From assembly GCA_030730025.1 (NCBI GenBank), contig JANQWC010000026.1, positions 11,861-75,860 of the forward strand: a stretch of DNA of 64,000 bases, in the 5' to 3' direction. The notes under the pieces were generated by a model, which searched no databases, was not told where the DNA came from, and worked only from the letters and a program-made list of their open reading frames with translations. Position numbers and translations under genes: made by a program. The DNA comes from Crocinitomicaceae bacterium (GTDB lineage Bacteria; Bacteroidota; Bacteroidia; Flavobacteriales_D; Crocinitomicaceae). Within the stretch, counting starts at the first letter, position 1. Every line of letters starts with the position of its first letter. Below, piece by piece: positions 48,015 through 56,857 of this stretch.

Positions 48015-50447
48015 ATGAAGGCATACTTATTTCTCTTTTCGGGTTTTTTCCTGCTTTTTTCGCTGCACGCGCAAGATGCCACAAGACAATTCCAATCCAT
48101 ACAGGCCACAGAAGAAGGCTGTGCAATCAGTGTAAGCGACGGCACCTACCAACTGGCAAGTTACTCTGAGCACATTATTGAGGTGAAGTTCATTCCGAGC
48201 AACGGAATGGGTACGTACAAAACTTCTCACGCGATTCAAATTCAACCGCAAAAGAACGTTTTTAAACTGCAACAAATCGATGCAACACATTATGTTGTAC
48301 AACGCGCACAACTAGAGGTCCGCATTCAGACTGCTCCGTTCGAATTAGCTTATTATCATGCGGGGAAATTACTCTGCAAAGAAGGGAAGGGGTATCAACC
48401 GGGTCAATTGCATAGCATTGATTTGGCCATTCAGTCCGATGAAAAACTGATGGGTGCAGGTGCGCGTGCGTTGGGTATGAACCGTCGCGGCTATCGTTTG
48501 CAACTGTATAACCGTGCACATTACGGTTATGAAACGCATTCAGAACTGATGAATTTTACGATGCCCATTTTTATGTCAGACCGCCTCTATATGGTGCATT
48601 TTGACAATCCAGAAACAGGTTACCTAGATTTAGATGCTGCAAAAAACAACCACGTGCGCTTTGAAGCCATTGGCGGCCGCATGTGCTATCAAATTATTGC
48701 AGGTCAAGATTGGAAAGAAATCACCACCGAATGGACCTACCTAAGCGGCAGACAGCCGATGCCTCCGCGTTGGGCCTTTGGTAATTTCGCAAGCCGTTTT
48801 GGCTACCATTCAGAGGCCGAAGCCCGCGAGGTAGTCCAGACTTTTCGCACTGAGCAAATCCCGCTAGACGCCATTATTTTTGACCTCTATTGGTTTGGTA
48901 AAACCATCCAAGGCACACTCGGTAATTTATCTTTCTACCGCGATTCCTTTCCAGACCCGAAACAAATGATGTCCGATTTCAAGCAAAATGGCGTCAAAAC
49001 AGTTCTGATTACCGAGCCGTTTATTTTAAATACTTCCAAAAATTGGCAAATAACCGACTCTTTGGGTCTTTTAGGAACCAATGCTGCAGGTAAGTCACTG
49101 ACGTATGATTTTTATTTTGGACATACCGGCTTGCTCGATATCTATAAACCAGAGACCAAAAAATGGTTCTGGCAGGTTTATAAAGACCTACATGACATGG
49201 GTGCAAGTGGCATCTGGGGCGATCTCGGAGAGCCTGAAGTACACCCGGCCGACATGAAACACAAAGATGCTTGGGCCAATCAGGTGCACAATATTTACGG
49301 CCATGATTGGGCTAGACTCATTAGTGAAGGCTATCAAAAAGACTTCGCAAGAGAGCGTCCATTTATCTTGATGCGCGCTGGTTATTCTGGTTCTCAGCGC
49401 TACGGCATGATTCCTTGGTCTGGCGATGTGAACCGCACTTGGGGTGGGCTCAAGCCACAAATGGAAATCTCTTTGCAAATGGGGCTTCAAGGGATGGCTT
49501 ACATGCATTCTGATTTAGGTGGTTTTGCAGGTGCCAACGACGAGCCAGAGTTATATGTGCGTTGGTTGCAATACGGCGTTTTTCAGCCTATTTTCAGGCC
49601 GCATGCGCAAGAAGATGTGCCAAGCGAAGCGATATACAAAGATGCCCAAACCAAAGCGCTCGCTAAAAAAGCAATTGAAAGCCGCTACCGCATGCTGCCG
49701 TATAATTACACATTAGCTTATCAAAATGCCACTAAAGGTTGGCCGCTCATGAGACCAATTTACATGGAGTTTCCGAAGGCTGATTGGTCCTTTGAGCAAT
49801 CCGAAACATATATGTGGGGTGCTGCATTTTTGGTACATGCCATCACCGACCCGATCAGTGGTTTCAAAGAAAACACCGTGCGCACCAAATTGCCTGCTGG
49901 CACACCATGGTTTGATTTCTCGAGTGGTCAATTAATTGAAAAAACAGTTAATAGCGGTACAGATTCACAATTTATAGAAGTTGAAACACCACTATCATTG
50001 GATCAAATTCCGGTATTTGTTCGCGCGGGCTCTTTTGTGCCAATGGCTACCGTTTGTCAGGCTACAGATGCCTACAAAGACACAACCGTAACCGTTCATT
50101 ATTACCATCACCCTACGGTCACTCAAGCTACCGGAGAATGGTACGAAGACGATGGCCTGAGCGCAGGTGCTTGGCTGATGTTTCGCTACAAACGCTTGCA
50201 ATTCACGGCCAAAGCTGATGCAAAGACTTTAGAGATCAATGCTGTTTCGACATTTGGTCAAAGACTTTCCGCCAAACAATTCACGTATCAGGTGCAAATT
50301 CATTGTGCTACAGCGCCTAAAAAAGTGAAACTCAATGGCAAATCTTGCGCTACGCAATACGATGCAAGTCAGCAAGTACTGATTTTGACTGCACCTATAA
50401 AGCACAGCGAAACGCAATTTTCACATACAATTTTGGTCACTTGGTGA
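48015..50447 (+). CDS. GH31 alpha-glucosidase (SusB-like role)
   Basis: An 810-residue exo-acting alpha-glucosidase releasing glucose from malto-oligosaccharides. A signal peptide ends LHAQ. An N-terminal beta-sandwich precedes the barrel. The nucleophile is D403 in GIWGDLGEPE and the acid/base is D471 in PWSGDVNRTW. MHSDLGGFAG follows, then C-terminal beta domains. It fills the role of SusB, although SusB itself is GH97. No sorting domain, so periplasmic. Fifth gene of the locus; an 88-base gap with a new promoter separates it from susC. Confidence 0.94.
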   Translation: MKAYLFLFSGFFLLFSLHAQDATRQFQSIQATEEGCAISVSDGTYQLASYSEHIIEVKFIPSNGMGTYKTSHAIQIQPQKNVFKLQQIDATHYVVQRAQLEVRIQTAPFELAYYHAGKLLCKEGKGYQPGQLHSIDLAIQSDEKLMGAGARALGMNRRGYRLQLYNRAHYGYETHSELMNFTMPIFMSDRLYMVHFDNPETGYLDLDAAKNNHVRFEAIGGRMCYQIIAGQDWKEITTEWTYLSGRQPMPPRWAFGNFASRFGYHSEAEAREVVQTFRTEQIPLDAIIFDLYWFGKTIQGTLGNLSFYRDSFPDPKQMMSDFKQNGVKTVLITEPFILNTSKNWQITDSLGLLGTNAAGKSLTYDFYFGHTGLLDIYKPETKKWFWQVYKDLHDMGASGIWGDLGEPEVHPADMKHKDAWANQVHNIYGHDWARLISEGYQKDFARERPFILMRAGYSGSQRYGMIPWSGDVNRTWGGLKPQMEISLQMGLQGMAYMHSDLGGFAGANDEPELYVRWLQYGVFQPIFRPHAQEDVPSEAIYKDAQTKALAKKAIESRYRMLPYNYTLAYQNATKGWPLMRPIYMEFPKADWSFEQSETYMWGAAFLVHAITDPISGFKENTVRTKLPAGTPWFDFSSGQLIEKTVNSGTDSQFIEVETPLSLDQIPVFVRAGSFVPMATVCQATDAYKDTTVTVHYYHHPTVTQATGEWYEDDGLSAGAWLMFRYKRLQFTAKADAKTLEINAVSTFGQRLSAKQFTYQVQIHCATAPKKVKLNGKSCATQYDASQQVLILTAPIKHSETQFSHTILVTW

Positions 50448-50463
50448 AAAACTTTTTCTTTGT

Positions 50464-50479
50464 GTCAACTTGACATTAA
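50464..50479 (+). promoter_or_regulatory. Candidate operator GTCAACTTGACATTAA (copy 2)
   Basis: Contains the perfect inverted repeat GTCAA-C-TTGAC, overlapping the -33 box of the susC promoter. 13 of 16 positions match the motif at 40769-40784. Regulator unknown. Confidence 0.4.
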
Positions 50480-50499
50480 CAAAAAATCAAATATATTTG
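50470..50499 (+). promoter_or_regulatory. Promoter of susCD (TTG, N19, TATATTTG)
   Basis: A full two-box promoter: TTG at 50470-50472, a 19-base spacer and TATATTTG at 50492-50499. About 30 bases of leader precede the susC ATG. Confidence 0.75.
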
Positions 50500-50535
50500 A
50501 CTGATTAATCTGTTATTAACGCTAAAACAAGAACT

Positions 50536-53500
50536 ATGCAAAAACAAACTACTACAAGTTTTTTTGCCTTCTTGATGTTTTTTGGAATGTCGGTAGTGGC
50601 TATAGCCCAGACCGGAATTCGAGGAACCATCACAGACGCAGCTGGTGTTCCACTTTATAATGCTTCGGTATTGGTGGAAGGTCAGGGCAAGGGCGCTGTA
50701 TCCAATGAAAAAGGCTTTTACGAAATCACAGGCCTCAAAGCCGGAACTTACAATGTCATTTATAAGTTCATGGGTTTCAATCCACAATCTGATCAAGTAA
50801 CTGTTGTTGCCAACCAAATGGCGACCAACGACTTCCAATTTGCGTCTAGAACACAAGATGTAGGAGATGTCGTCGTGATTGGTTATGGTACCCAGCGCAC
50901 CAAAGACCTCACCGGTTCTGCCACGATCATCAACGAGAAAAACTTTGTGCAAGGTTCACTTGCTTCTCCAGAGCAACTCGTTATGGGTAAGGTTGCTGGT
51001 TTGAAAGTCACCTCCAACGATGGCGCCCCTGGTTCGGGAAGCACCCTTCGCTTGCGCGGTGGAACTTCCATCAATGCGTCCAACGACCCACTTATTGTTG
51101 TAGACGGTGTGCCGCTAGACAACGGCGGTATTGCTGGAGCAGCCAACCCATTATCATTGATCAACCCAAATGACATCGCTTCATTTGTCGTCTTGAAAGA
51201 TGCGTCAGCCACGGCTATTTATGGTTCGAGAGCAGCCAACGGCGTCATCCTCATCACCACTAAGCGCGGTTCTGCTTCAAACGATGTGAAAGTTGTATTG
51301 GATTCTAAAACTTCTGTTTCTACCATCGCAAAATATTTCGATGTACTCAGCGCCGACTCCCTTCGCAATCTTGTCAATGCCAGTGGCACAACTGCACAAA
51401 AAGCATTACTTGGCGATTCCAGTACAGATTGGCAAAAACAAGTATTCCGCTCTGCAGTCGTAACCGACAACAACGTTTCTATCACCGGTGGTATTAAAAA
51501 CTTCCCTTACCGTTTATCAATAGGTAACCGCATGGACAACGGTATCCTCAAAAGAGATCAATTTGCCCGTACAACTGTAAGCTTGAACATGAACCCAAGT
51601 TTATTAGACAAAACATTGCAAATCGAAGCCAACATGAAATACGTTCAAACAGCTTCTTTCTTTGCCAACCGCGGTGCACTTGGCGCAGCATTTTTTGATC
51701 CAACCCAACCGATTTATTCTGGCAACGAAGCCTACGGCGGTTATTTCGAATGGATCGACAACAACAAGCCAAATGTGCTTTCAGGACGCAATCCACTTGG
51801 CTTGATTGAACAGTCTACGGACCAAAGTAAAGTCAATCGTGCAATTGCCAATGCCAAACTTTCTTATCATCTTCCTTCTTTACCTGCTTTGAAAGCGACT
51901 GTAAACGTAGGTGGTGACTTCTCAGAAGGGACAGGCTACACCATTACACCAGCTTCTTCTGCATCTGGTTATTACACACAAGGGCGTTATTCAAATTACC
52001 GCACGACCAAAACCAATAAACTTTTTGAATCTTACTTGAGCTACAACTCTGGTGCTAAGTGGGAAAAACAAACATTGGAGATGGTTGCAGGTTACTCCTA
52101 CCAAGATTGGGATACCTATAGCCCTAACAACCCTACTTACAACGAAGCGCAAGATAGCGTCATTGCACCAGAAGCTGCATTTCCATTCTACACGCGCAAC
52201 GTACTCATGTCTTACTACGGACGTGCCATCTACAACTATGCAGGCAAATATGTAGTGAACGTTTCTGTTCGCCGAGATGGTTCTTCGCGCTTTAGCCCAG
52301 AAACACGTTGGGGTGTATTCCCTGCCGCATCTGCTGCTTGGCTTATTTCTGAAGAAGATTTCTTGAAAAAGAGCAAAGTAATCAACATGTTGAAACTTCG
52401 CGCAGGCTGGGGTATCACAGGTCAGCAAGACGGTATTGGTGACTACGCATATATTGGTAACTACTTCCAAGGTGCAACAACTGCTCAGTATGCTTTTGGT
52501 GGTCAGTACTACCAAGTATTGCGTCCGGCAGGTTTTGATGCAGGCCTTAAGTGGGAAACCACAACTTCTTATAACCTTGGTCTAGATTTTGGCTTCAAAA
52601 ACGACCGTTTCTCTGGAAGCCTTGATGTGTATCAAAAAGATACCCGCGATCTCCTTGCTACTGTCCCTGTTCCGGCCGGAACCAACTTTACCAACGAAAT
52701 TCTTACGAATGTTGGCGCCATGCAAAACCGCGGTGTTGAGGTTTCTATCAACACAGGCTTGATCGCTAAAAAAGACATGCGCCTAGATTGGTCCATCAAC
52801 GGTACTTATAACGTGAACACCGTTATCAAACTATCTCAAGTTGTTGACACAACATCTCCAGGTGTGTTGGTTGGTGGTATTGGTGGCGGTATTGGAAATA
52901 CCATCCAAGCGCATCAAGTAGGTTACCCAACTTACACTTTCTTTGTTCTTGAGCAACAATACGACTCACAAGGCCGTGTCATTGAAGTTGGCTCTTTGTC
53001 GGAAATCGACATGAACGGCGACGGTCAAGTGACAGCAGCAGATAAGTGGAAAGACACCAATGCGTTTGTCGATCAAAATGGCGACGGCATCATCAACGTC
53101 AAAGACCGCTATTACGCTGGTCAGGCCGCTCCAAAAATGTTCTTTGGTACAGCCTTGAACTTCCAGTACAAAAAATGGTATGCAGGTTTCTCTGCTCGTG
53201 CAGAAATGGGTGCTACCATCTATAACAACATCCACTCCAACAGCGCCGTTTTCCAAACCATCGACGGAACCAAAAAATACCTCAATAACATCAGTTCTTT
53301 GTACTACCAAGACGAAGTACAGCGCGTAACTGCAAGCCAGTTAATGAGTGATCACTACCTCGAGAAAGCAAATTTCTTGCGCGTGGACTTCATCAATGTA
53401 GGTTACAACTTTGGCAAGCTCGGCTTTGCAAAAGAAAAAGTGGGCCTCAATGCAAGTTTCGTTGTGCAAAATGCATTTGTTGTTACCAAATATTCTGGTC

Positions 53501-53586
53501 AAGATCCAGAGATTGGTGGTGGTATCGACAACAATTTCTACCCACGTCCACGCGTGTATTCAGTTAACTTAACATTTGATTTCTAA
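50536..53586 (+). CDS. SusC/RagA-type TonB-dependent transporter
   Basis: A 1016-residue outer-membrane importer for oligosaccharides powered by TonB. A signal peptide ends AIAQT. A carboxypeptidase-regulatory-like domain (residues about 25-105: IRGTITDAAGVPLYNASVLV) precedes the TonB-box-like DVVVIGYGTQ, the plug domain (DGVPLDNGG, ASATAIYGSRAANGVI) and a 22-strand barrel ending in NLTFDF with a terminal phenylalanine. Two EF-hand-like loops (DMNGDGQVTAAD and DQNGDGIINVKD) lie in a long extracellular loop. SusD follows after ten bases. Starch specificity is inferred from the neighbours. Confidence 0.95.
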   Translation: MQKQTTTSFFAFLMFFGMSVVAIAQTGIRGTITDAAGVPLYNASVLVEGQGKGAVSNEKGFYEITGLKAGTYNVIYKFMGFNPQSDQVTVVANQMATNDFQFASRTQDVGDVVVIGYGTQRTKDLTGSATIINEKNFVQGSLASPEQLVMGKVAGLKVTSNDGAPGSGSTLRLRGGTSINASNDPLIVVDGVPLDNGGIAGAANPLSLINPNDIASFVVLKDASATAIYGSRAANGVILITTKRGSASNDVKVVLDSKTSVSTIAKYFDVLSADSLRNLVNASGTTAQKALLGDSSTDWQKQVFRSAVVTDNNVSITGGIKNFPYRLSIGNRMDNGILKRDQFARTTVSLNMNPSLLDKTLQIEANMKYVQTASFFANRGALGAAFFDPTQPIYSGNEAYGGYFEWIDNNKPNVLSGRNPLGLIEQSTDQSKVNRAIANAKLSYHLPSLPALKATVNVGGDFSEGTGYTITPASSASGYYTQGRYSNYRTTKTNKLFESYLSYNSGAKWEKQTLEMVAGYSYQDWDTYSPNNPTYNEAQDSVIAPEAAFPFYTRNVLMSYYGRAIYNYAGKYVVNVSVRRDGSSRFSPETRWGVFPAASAAWLISEEDFLKKSKVINMLKLRAGWGITGQQDGIGDYAYIGNYFQGATTAQYAFGGQYYQVLRPAGFDAGLKWETTTSYNLGLDFGFKNDRFSGSLDVYQKDTRDLLATVPVPAGTNFTNEILTNVGAMQNRGVEVSINTGLIAKKDMRLDWSINGTYNVNTVIKLSQVVDTTSPGVLVGGIGGGIGNTIQAHQVGYPTYTFFVLEQQYDSQGRVIEVGSLSEIDMNGDGQVTAADKWKDTNAFVDQNGDGIINVKDRYYAGQAAPKMFFGTALNFQYKKWYAGFSARAEMGATIYNNIHSNSAVFQTIDGTKKYLNNISSLYYQDEVQRVTASQLMSDHYLEKANFLRVDFINVGYNFGKLGFAKEKVGLNASFVVQNAFVVTKYSGQDPEIGGGIDNNFYPRPRVYSVNLTFDF

Positions 53587-53596
53587 TTTTTGAACC

Positions 53597-55165
53597 ATGA
53601 AAAGATTAGTAGCTTATACCTTTATTGCCAGCGCTCTTTTATTAGGAGCCTGTGGCAAAAACTTGAATCAATCGCCTAAATACGGTCTCAATGCTGAGGC
53701 GGTCTACAGCGATTCCGATAACTACATCAAAGTACTAGCAAAATTGTACGCTGGCATGTCCATGACAGGTAACCAAGGCCCAGCCGGGCAAGCGGATATC
53801 GCTGGTATCGATGAGGGTTTTTCTGCGTATGTTCGCGTATTGTGGAACATGCAAGAGCTGCCTACCGACGAAGCAATTTGCGGTTGGAATGACCCAGGTA
53901 TTCCAGATCTCAACAAAACAGAATGGAACGCCGACAACGTGTGGGTAAAAGGAATGTATTACCGCATTTTTTACCAAATTACGCTTTGCAACGAATTCAT
54001 TTGGCAGTCGCGCGATGAAAAACTCAACGAACGTGGCTTTACACCTGCTCAGGTTTCAAGCATCGTCACCATGCGCAACGAAGCACGCTTTTTACGTGCC
54101 TTGGCTTACTACCACGCCATGGATTTATTTGGGAATGTACCATTTGTAACGGAAGAAGACCGCGTTGGTGCGTTCAATCCAGAGCAAATCATGCGCGCCG
54201 ATTTATTTGCCTACATCGAGTCTGAAATCAAAGCAATTGAAGATGAACTCACGCCTGCTGCAACTGTAGCTTATGGCCGTGCATCTCGCAGTGCTGCACA
54301 CGCACTCATGGCCAAAATGTATCTCAACGCCAAAGTTTACACTGGCACTGAGCGCAACAACGATTGTGCAACATATTGTGAGAAAATCATCAACACCAAT
54401 AGCTTTCAGCTAGACGACGTCTATCAAGATGTCTTTTTAGCAGACAACAACACTTCACCTGAAATCATCTTCCCAATTGTTTACGACGGCTTGTATTCGC
54501 AAACTTGGGGTGGAACAACCTTCATGATTTGCTCTGCTTTAGGAGGTTCTATGGTGGCCGCAGATTACGGTGTGAACGGCAAGTGGGCAGGTAACCGTGC
54601 TACCCGACCATTCATCGAGAAGTTCACTGACACTACCGAAGATTCACGTTGGATGTTCTACACTGCCGGACAACAAATCGATATCACCTCGATGAGTACG
54701 TTTACGCAAGGATACGGTAATCCAAAATACAAGAACAAAACCAAAGACGGTCTTAATGGTTCGAACAATGCAACCTCTGCGCACGTCGATGTAGATTTCC
54801 CGATGTTCCGTTTGGGCGATGTTTTCCTCATGTACGCTGAAGCGAAGTTCCGCTCCGGAGATGAAGCAACTGCACTCGTTTACATGAACAAAATTCGCGA
54901 ACGCGCCTACGGAGATGCCAACCACAACTATTCTGCTTTAGTACTCAATGATTTCATTGACGAACGCGCACGTGAATTGAACTGGGAGTGTACACGCCGT
55001 ACCGACCTCATTCGCTTTGATCTCTTCACGAGCAGTACTTATGTGTGGCCATTCAAAGGAGGCGACGCAGCTGGTCTTGGGGTAGATGATAAATACATTC
55101 TCTATCCAATTCCAACTTCAGATATCGTACTCAACCCGAATTTGCAACAGAATCCTGGTTTCTAA
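53597..55165 (+). CDS. SusD/RagB-type surface glycan-binding lipoprotein
   Basis: A 522-residue lid lipoprotein for the SusC transporter. The lipobox is LLLGAC. The TPR-rich SusD core is shown by RNEARFLRALAYYHAMDLFGNVPF and ASRSAAHALMAKMYL, and the C-terminal SusD domain by FRLGDVFLMYAEA and NWECTRRTDLIRF. It captures oligosaccharides and closes over SusC. Last gene of the locus on this strand; a terminator follows. A regulator (SusR-like or HTCS) and lipoprotein SusE/F genes are absent downstream. Confidence 0.95.
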   Translation: MKRLVAYTFIASALLLGACGKNLNQSPKYGLNAEAVYSDSDNYIKVLAKLYAGMSMTGNQGPAGQADIAGIDEGFSAYVRVLWNMQELPTDEAICGWNDPGIPDLNKTEWNADNVWVKGMYYRIFYQITLCNEFIWQSRDEKLNERGFTPAQVSSIVTMRNEARFLRALAYYHAMDLFGNVPFVTEEDRVGAFNPEQIMRADLFAYIESEIKAIEDELTPAATVAYGRASRSAAHALMAKMYLNAKVYTGTERNNDCATYCEKIINTNSFQLDDVYQDVFLADNNTSPEIIFPIVYDGLYSQTWGGTTFMICSALGGSMVAADYGVNGKWAGNRATRPFIEKFTDTTEDSRWMFYTAGQQIDITSMSTFTQGYGNPKYKNKTKDGLNGSNNATSAHVDVDFPMFRLGDVFLMYAEAKFRSGDEATALVYMNKIRERAYGDANHNYSALVLNDFIDERARELNWECTRRTDLIRFDLFTSSTYVWPFKGGDAAGLGVDDKYILYPIPTSDIVLNPNLQQNPGF

Positions 55166-55187
55166 TATTCAAAATGTTGATTGATGG

Positions 55188-55220
55188 AAAGGGGGGAGTT
55201 TTCGGACTCTCCCTTTTTTT
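55188..55220 (+). terminator. Terminator after susD
   Basis: Stem GGGGGAGT/ACTCTCCC with one G-T wobble, a six-base loop and seven T. Ends the starch locus before the convergent CotH gene. Confidence 0.82.
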
Positions 55221-55264
55221 ATGTAGTTAAATTTTTGATCCTATAGATCGGCAAGAATACTTCG

Positions 55265-56857
55265 CTACTCATTTTTAATCACTTTTTCATAGATGCCTTT
55301 GTTTGGCTCAGCAAGAAAGTATATGCCTGATTTGAGTTCTGTCAGATTGATTTGAATGGTATTTGATGCGTAAGGAATTGTCAAAATATTTTTTCCAAAT
55401 AAGTCAATTAAATATAATTCTCCGGGGTTTGTTAAACCGGAAATGGTCAGCACAGCTGCAGTTGGATTAGGAAACAATTTTAAAGACTTATTATTTAACT
55501 CGGAAATGCCCGCGGTACACGTACCAAACATATTGGCGTCCATCCAAGCAGTTCTGTTTTGAATCCAGGTTTTAAGGTAATTGATTTCCTCTTGATAAGT
55601 TTGTCCGATGAAATTGTTAGGCCACACGTAATTACCTAAAATTGGCCATTTTTGATAATGTCGCATGGCAGGAGTTTCTAGAAAATCTGCTGTAGTATCA
55701 ATGTAAGAAACAAGCGCTGAATCACTCAAAATAGTTTGTCTGAGCGTTGTCCAACGGCATTTTACGTCGTTGGCATATAGTGGATCTTCAAGTAAGCGTT
55801 TCCAATAAAATGGGTTTTGCCATTCCCCTCCACAATAGTCATTGAAATTGATTTCCCATCCAGATGTGAGTGATCCTTGGCAGTAATCGGCATTACCCCA
55901 AGCTATGTTGTAATCCCAAAGTGGACCAGCTACTAATTTTCCACCTTCGCTCATTCTTTGCTTGTGAAAGAACGCTGAGATACGGTAACCATCTACATTC
56001 TTTGAAAGCTCTGTTAGAAGAAAGTAGTCAATAAAAGAAGAAACGTCGATGTACGCCTTGTAACCATTAATAGGACTTGTAAAACTGCTGATTTTCAGTG
56101 CAACTTCCCAATCGGTGATGTAATCTTGAATGTAGGCCTTTTGTAAGGGGTGGAGCTCATTTAGCTTTGGGTCGTGAACTTGAAATTTGATTTGGGTATT
56201 TCCTGGAGCTTGACTTAAGTAAGGTGATGTCCAAGCGATTTCTCCTCCACCTGACGTTTTGTCAATCTTGACAATATAACCTCCTGTTAATTCATTTCCT
56301 AAGGTATCTTCGAAATTTAATTTGTCAATATGAACCCGACCTGGATTTTCTTTAATGCGTTCCATCATGACATAAACCCCGATATATGTGCCGTTAAGAA
56401 CTACTTCACAAAACTGTGTGCGAGGTGCCCAGCGACCAAGTTCATTACCGAGTTTGTAGGTTAAAACATTTCGCATCAAGGATTTGTCTGTGTACGGCGC
56501 ATGTAATATAAAGTCATTGTCGGAAGGCCAGTCAAAGAGTGATACATTGAGGTTGCTTGAATCCGGGTTTCTGGTTTCTAAACCGTATGATTGTTGCGGA
56601 AACATACTTGAAGAGGAGCCTCGTGTTTCAATGCCAATGTGTCCATTATATAGATTAAATGAATCACTGATGTGATTGACTTGCCCGGGCCCATTGTAGA
56701 TGATGCCCATGAGGGCATCAATTTTGGGTTCGTCTTGAATGGCTAAACCATCGGTATCAATGACAACAATAGGTAGCGTAGAGCTCGTGAAGTTAACTTG
56801 CGCAAATGTGTTGAAAGAACTACTCAAAAAAGCTAAAAAGACAAGCCAAATTTTCAT
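55265..56857 (-). CDS. CotH kinase family protein with T9SS sorting domain
   Basis: A 530-residue exported CotH-like protein. A signal peptide ends TFAQ. Family blocks: IGIETRGSSSSMFPQQSYGL, HAPYTDKSLMRNVLTYKL, NGTYIGVYVMMERIKEN, and the active-site-like GPLWDYNIAWGNADY. A T9SS type A domain ends it (LFPNPTAAVLTISG ... YEKVIKNE). It differs strongly from the CotH in the starch locus (classic PLWDYN form here, YDLDNTFG there). It overlaps lnt by four bases. Base composition looks more AT-rich than its neighbours, which may point to transfer. Substrate is unknown. Confidence 0.9.
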   Translation of the reverse strand: MKIWLVFLAFLSSSFNTFAQVNFTSSTLPIVVIDTDGLAIQDEPKIDALMGIIYNGPGQVNHISDSFNLYNGHIGIETRGSSSSMFPQQSYGLETRNPDSSNLNVSLFDWPSDNDFILHAPYTDKSLMRNVLTYKLGNELGRWAPRTQFCEVVLNGTYIGVYVMMERIKENPGRVHIDKLNFEDTLGNELTGGYIVKIDKTSGGGEIAWTSPYLSQAPGNTQIKFQVHDPKLNELHPLQKAYIQDYITDWEVALKISSFTSPINGYKAYIDVSSFIDYFLLTELSKNVDGYRISAFFHKQRMSEGGKLVAGPLWDYNIAWGNADYCQGSLTSGWEINFNDYCGGEWQNPFYWKRLLEDPLYANDVKCRWTTLRQTILSDSALVSYIDTTADFLETPAMRHYQKWPILGNYVWPNNFIGQTYQEEINYLKTWIQNRTAWMDANMFGTCTAGISELNNKSLKLFPNPTAAVLTISGLTNPGELYLIDLFGKNILTIPYASNTIQINLTELKSGIYFLAEPNKGIYEKVIKNE

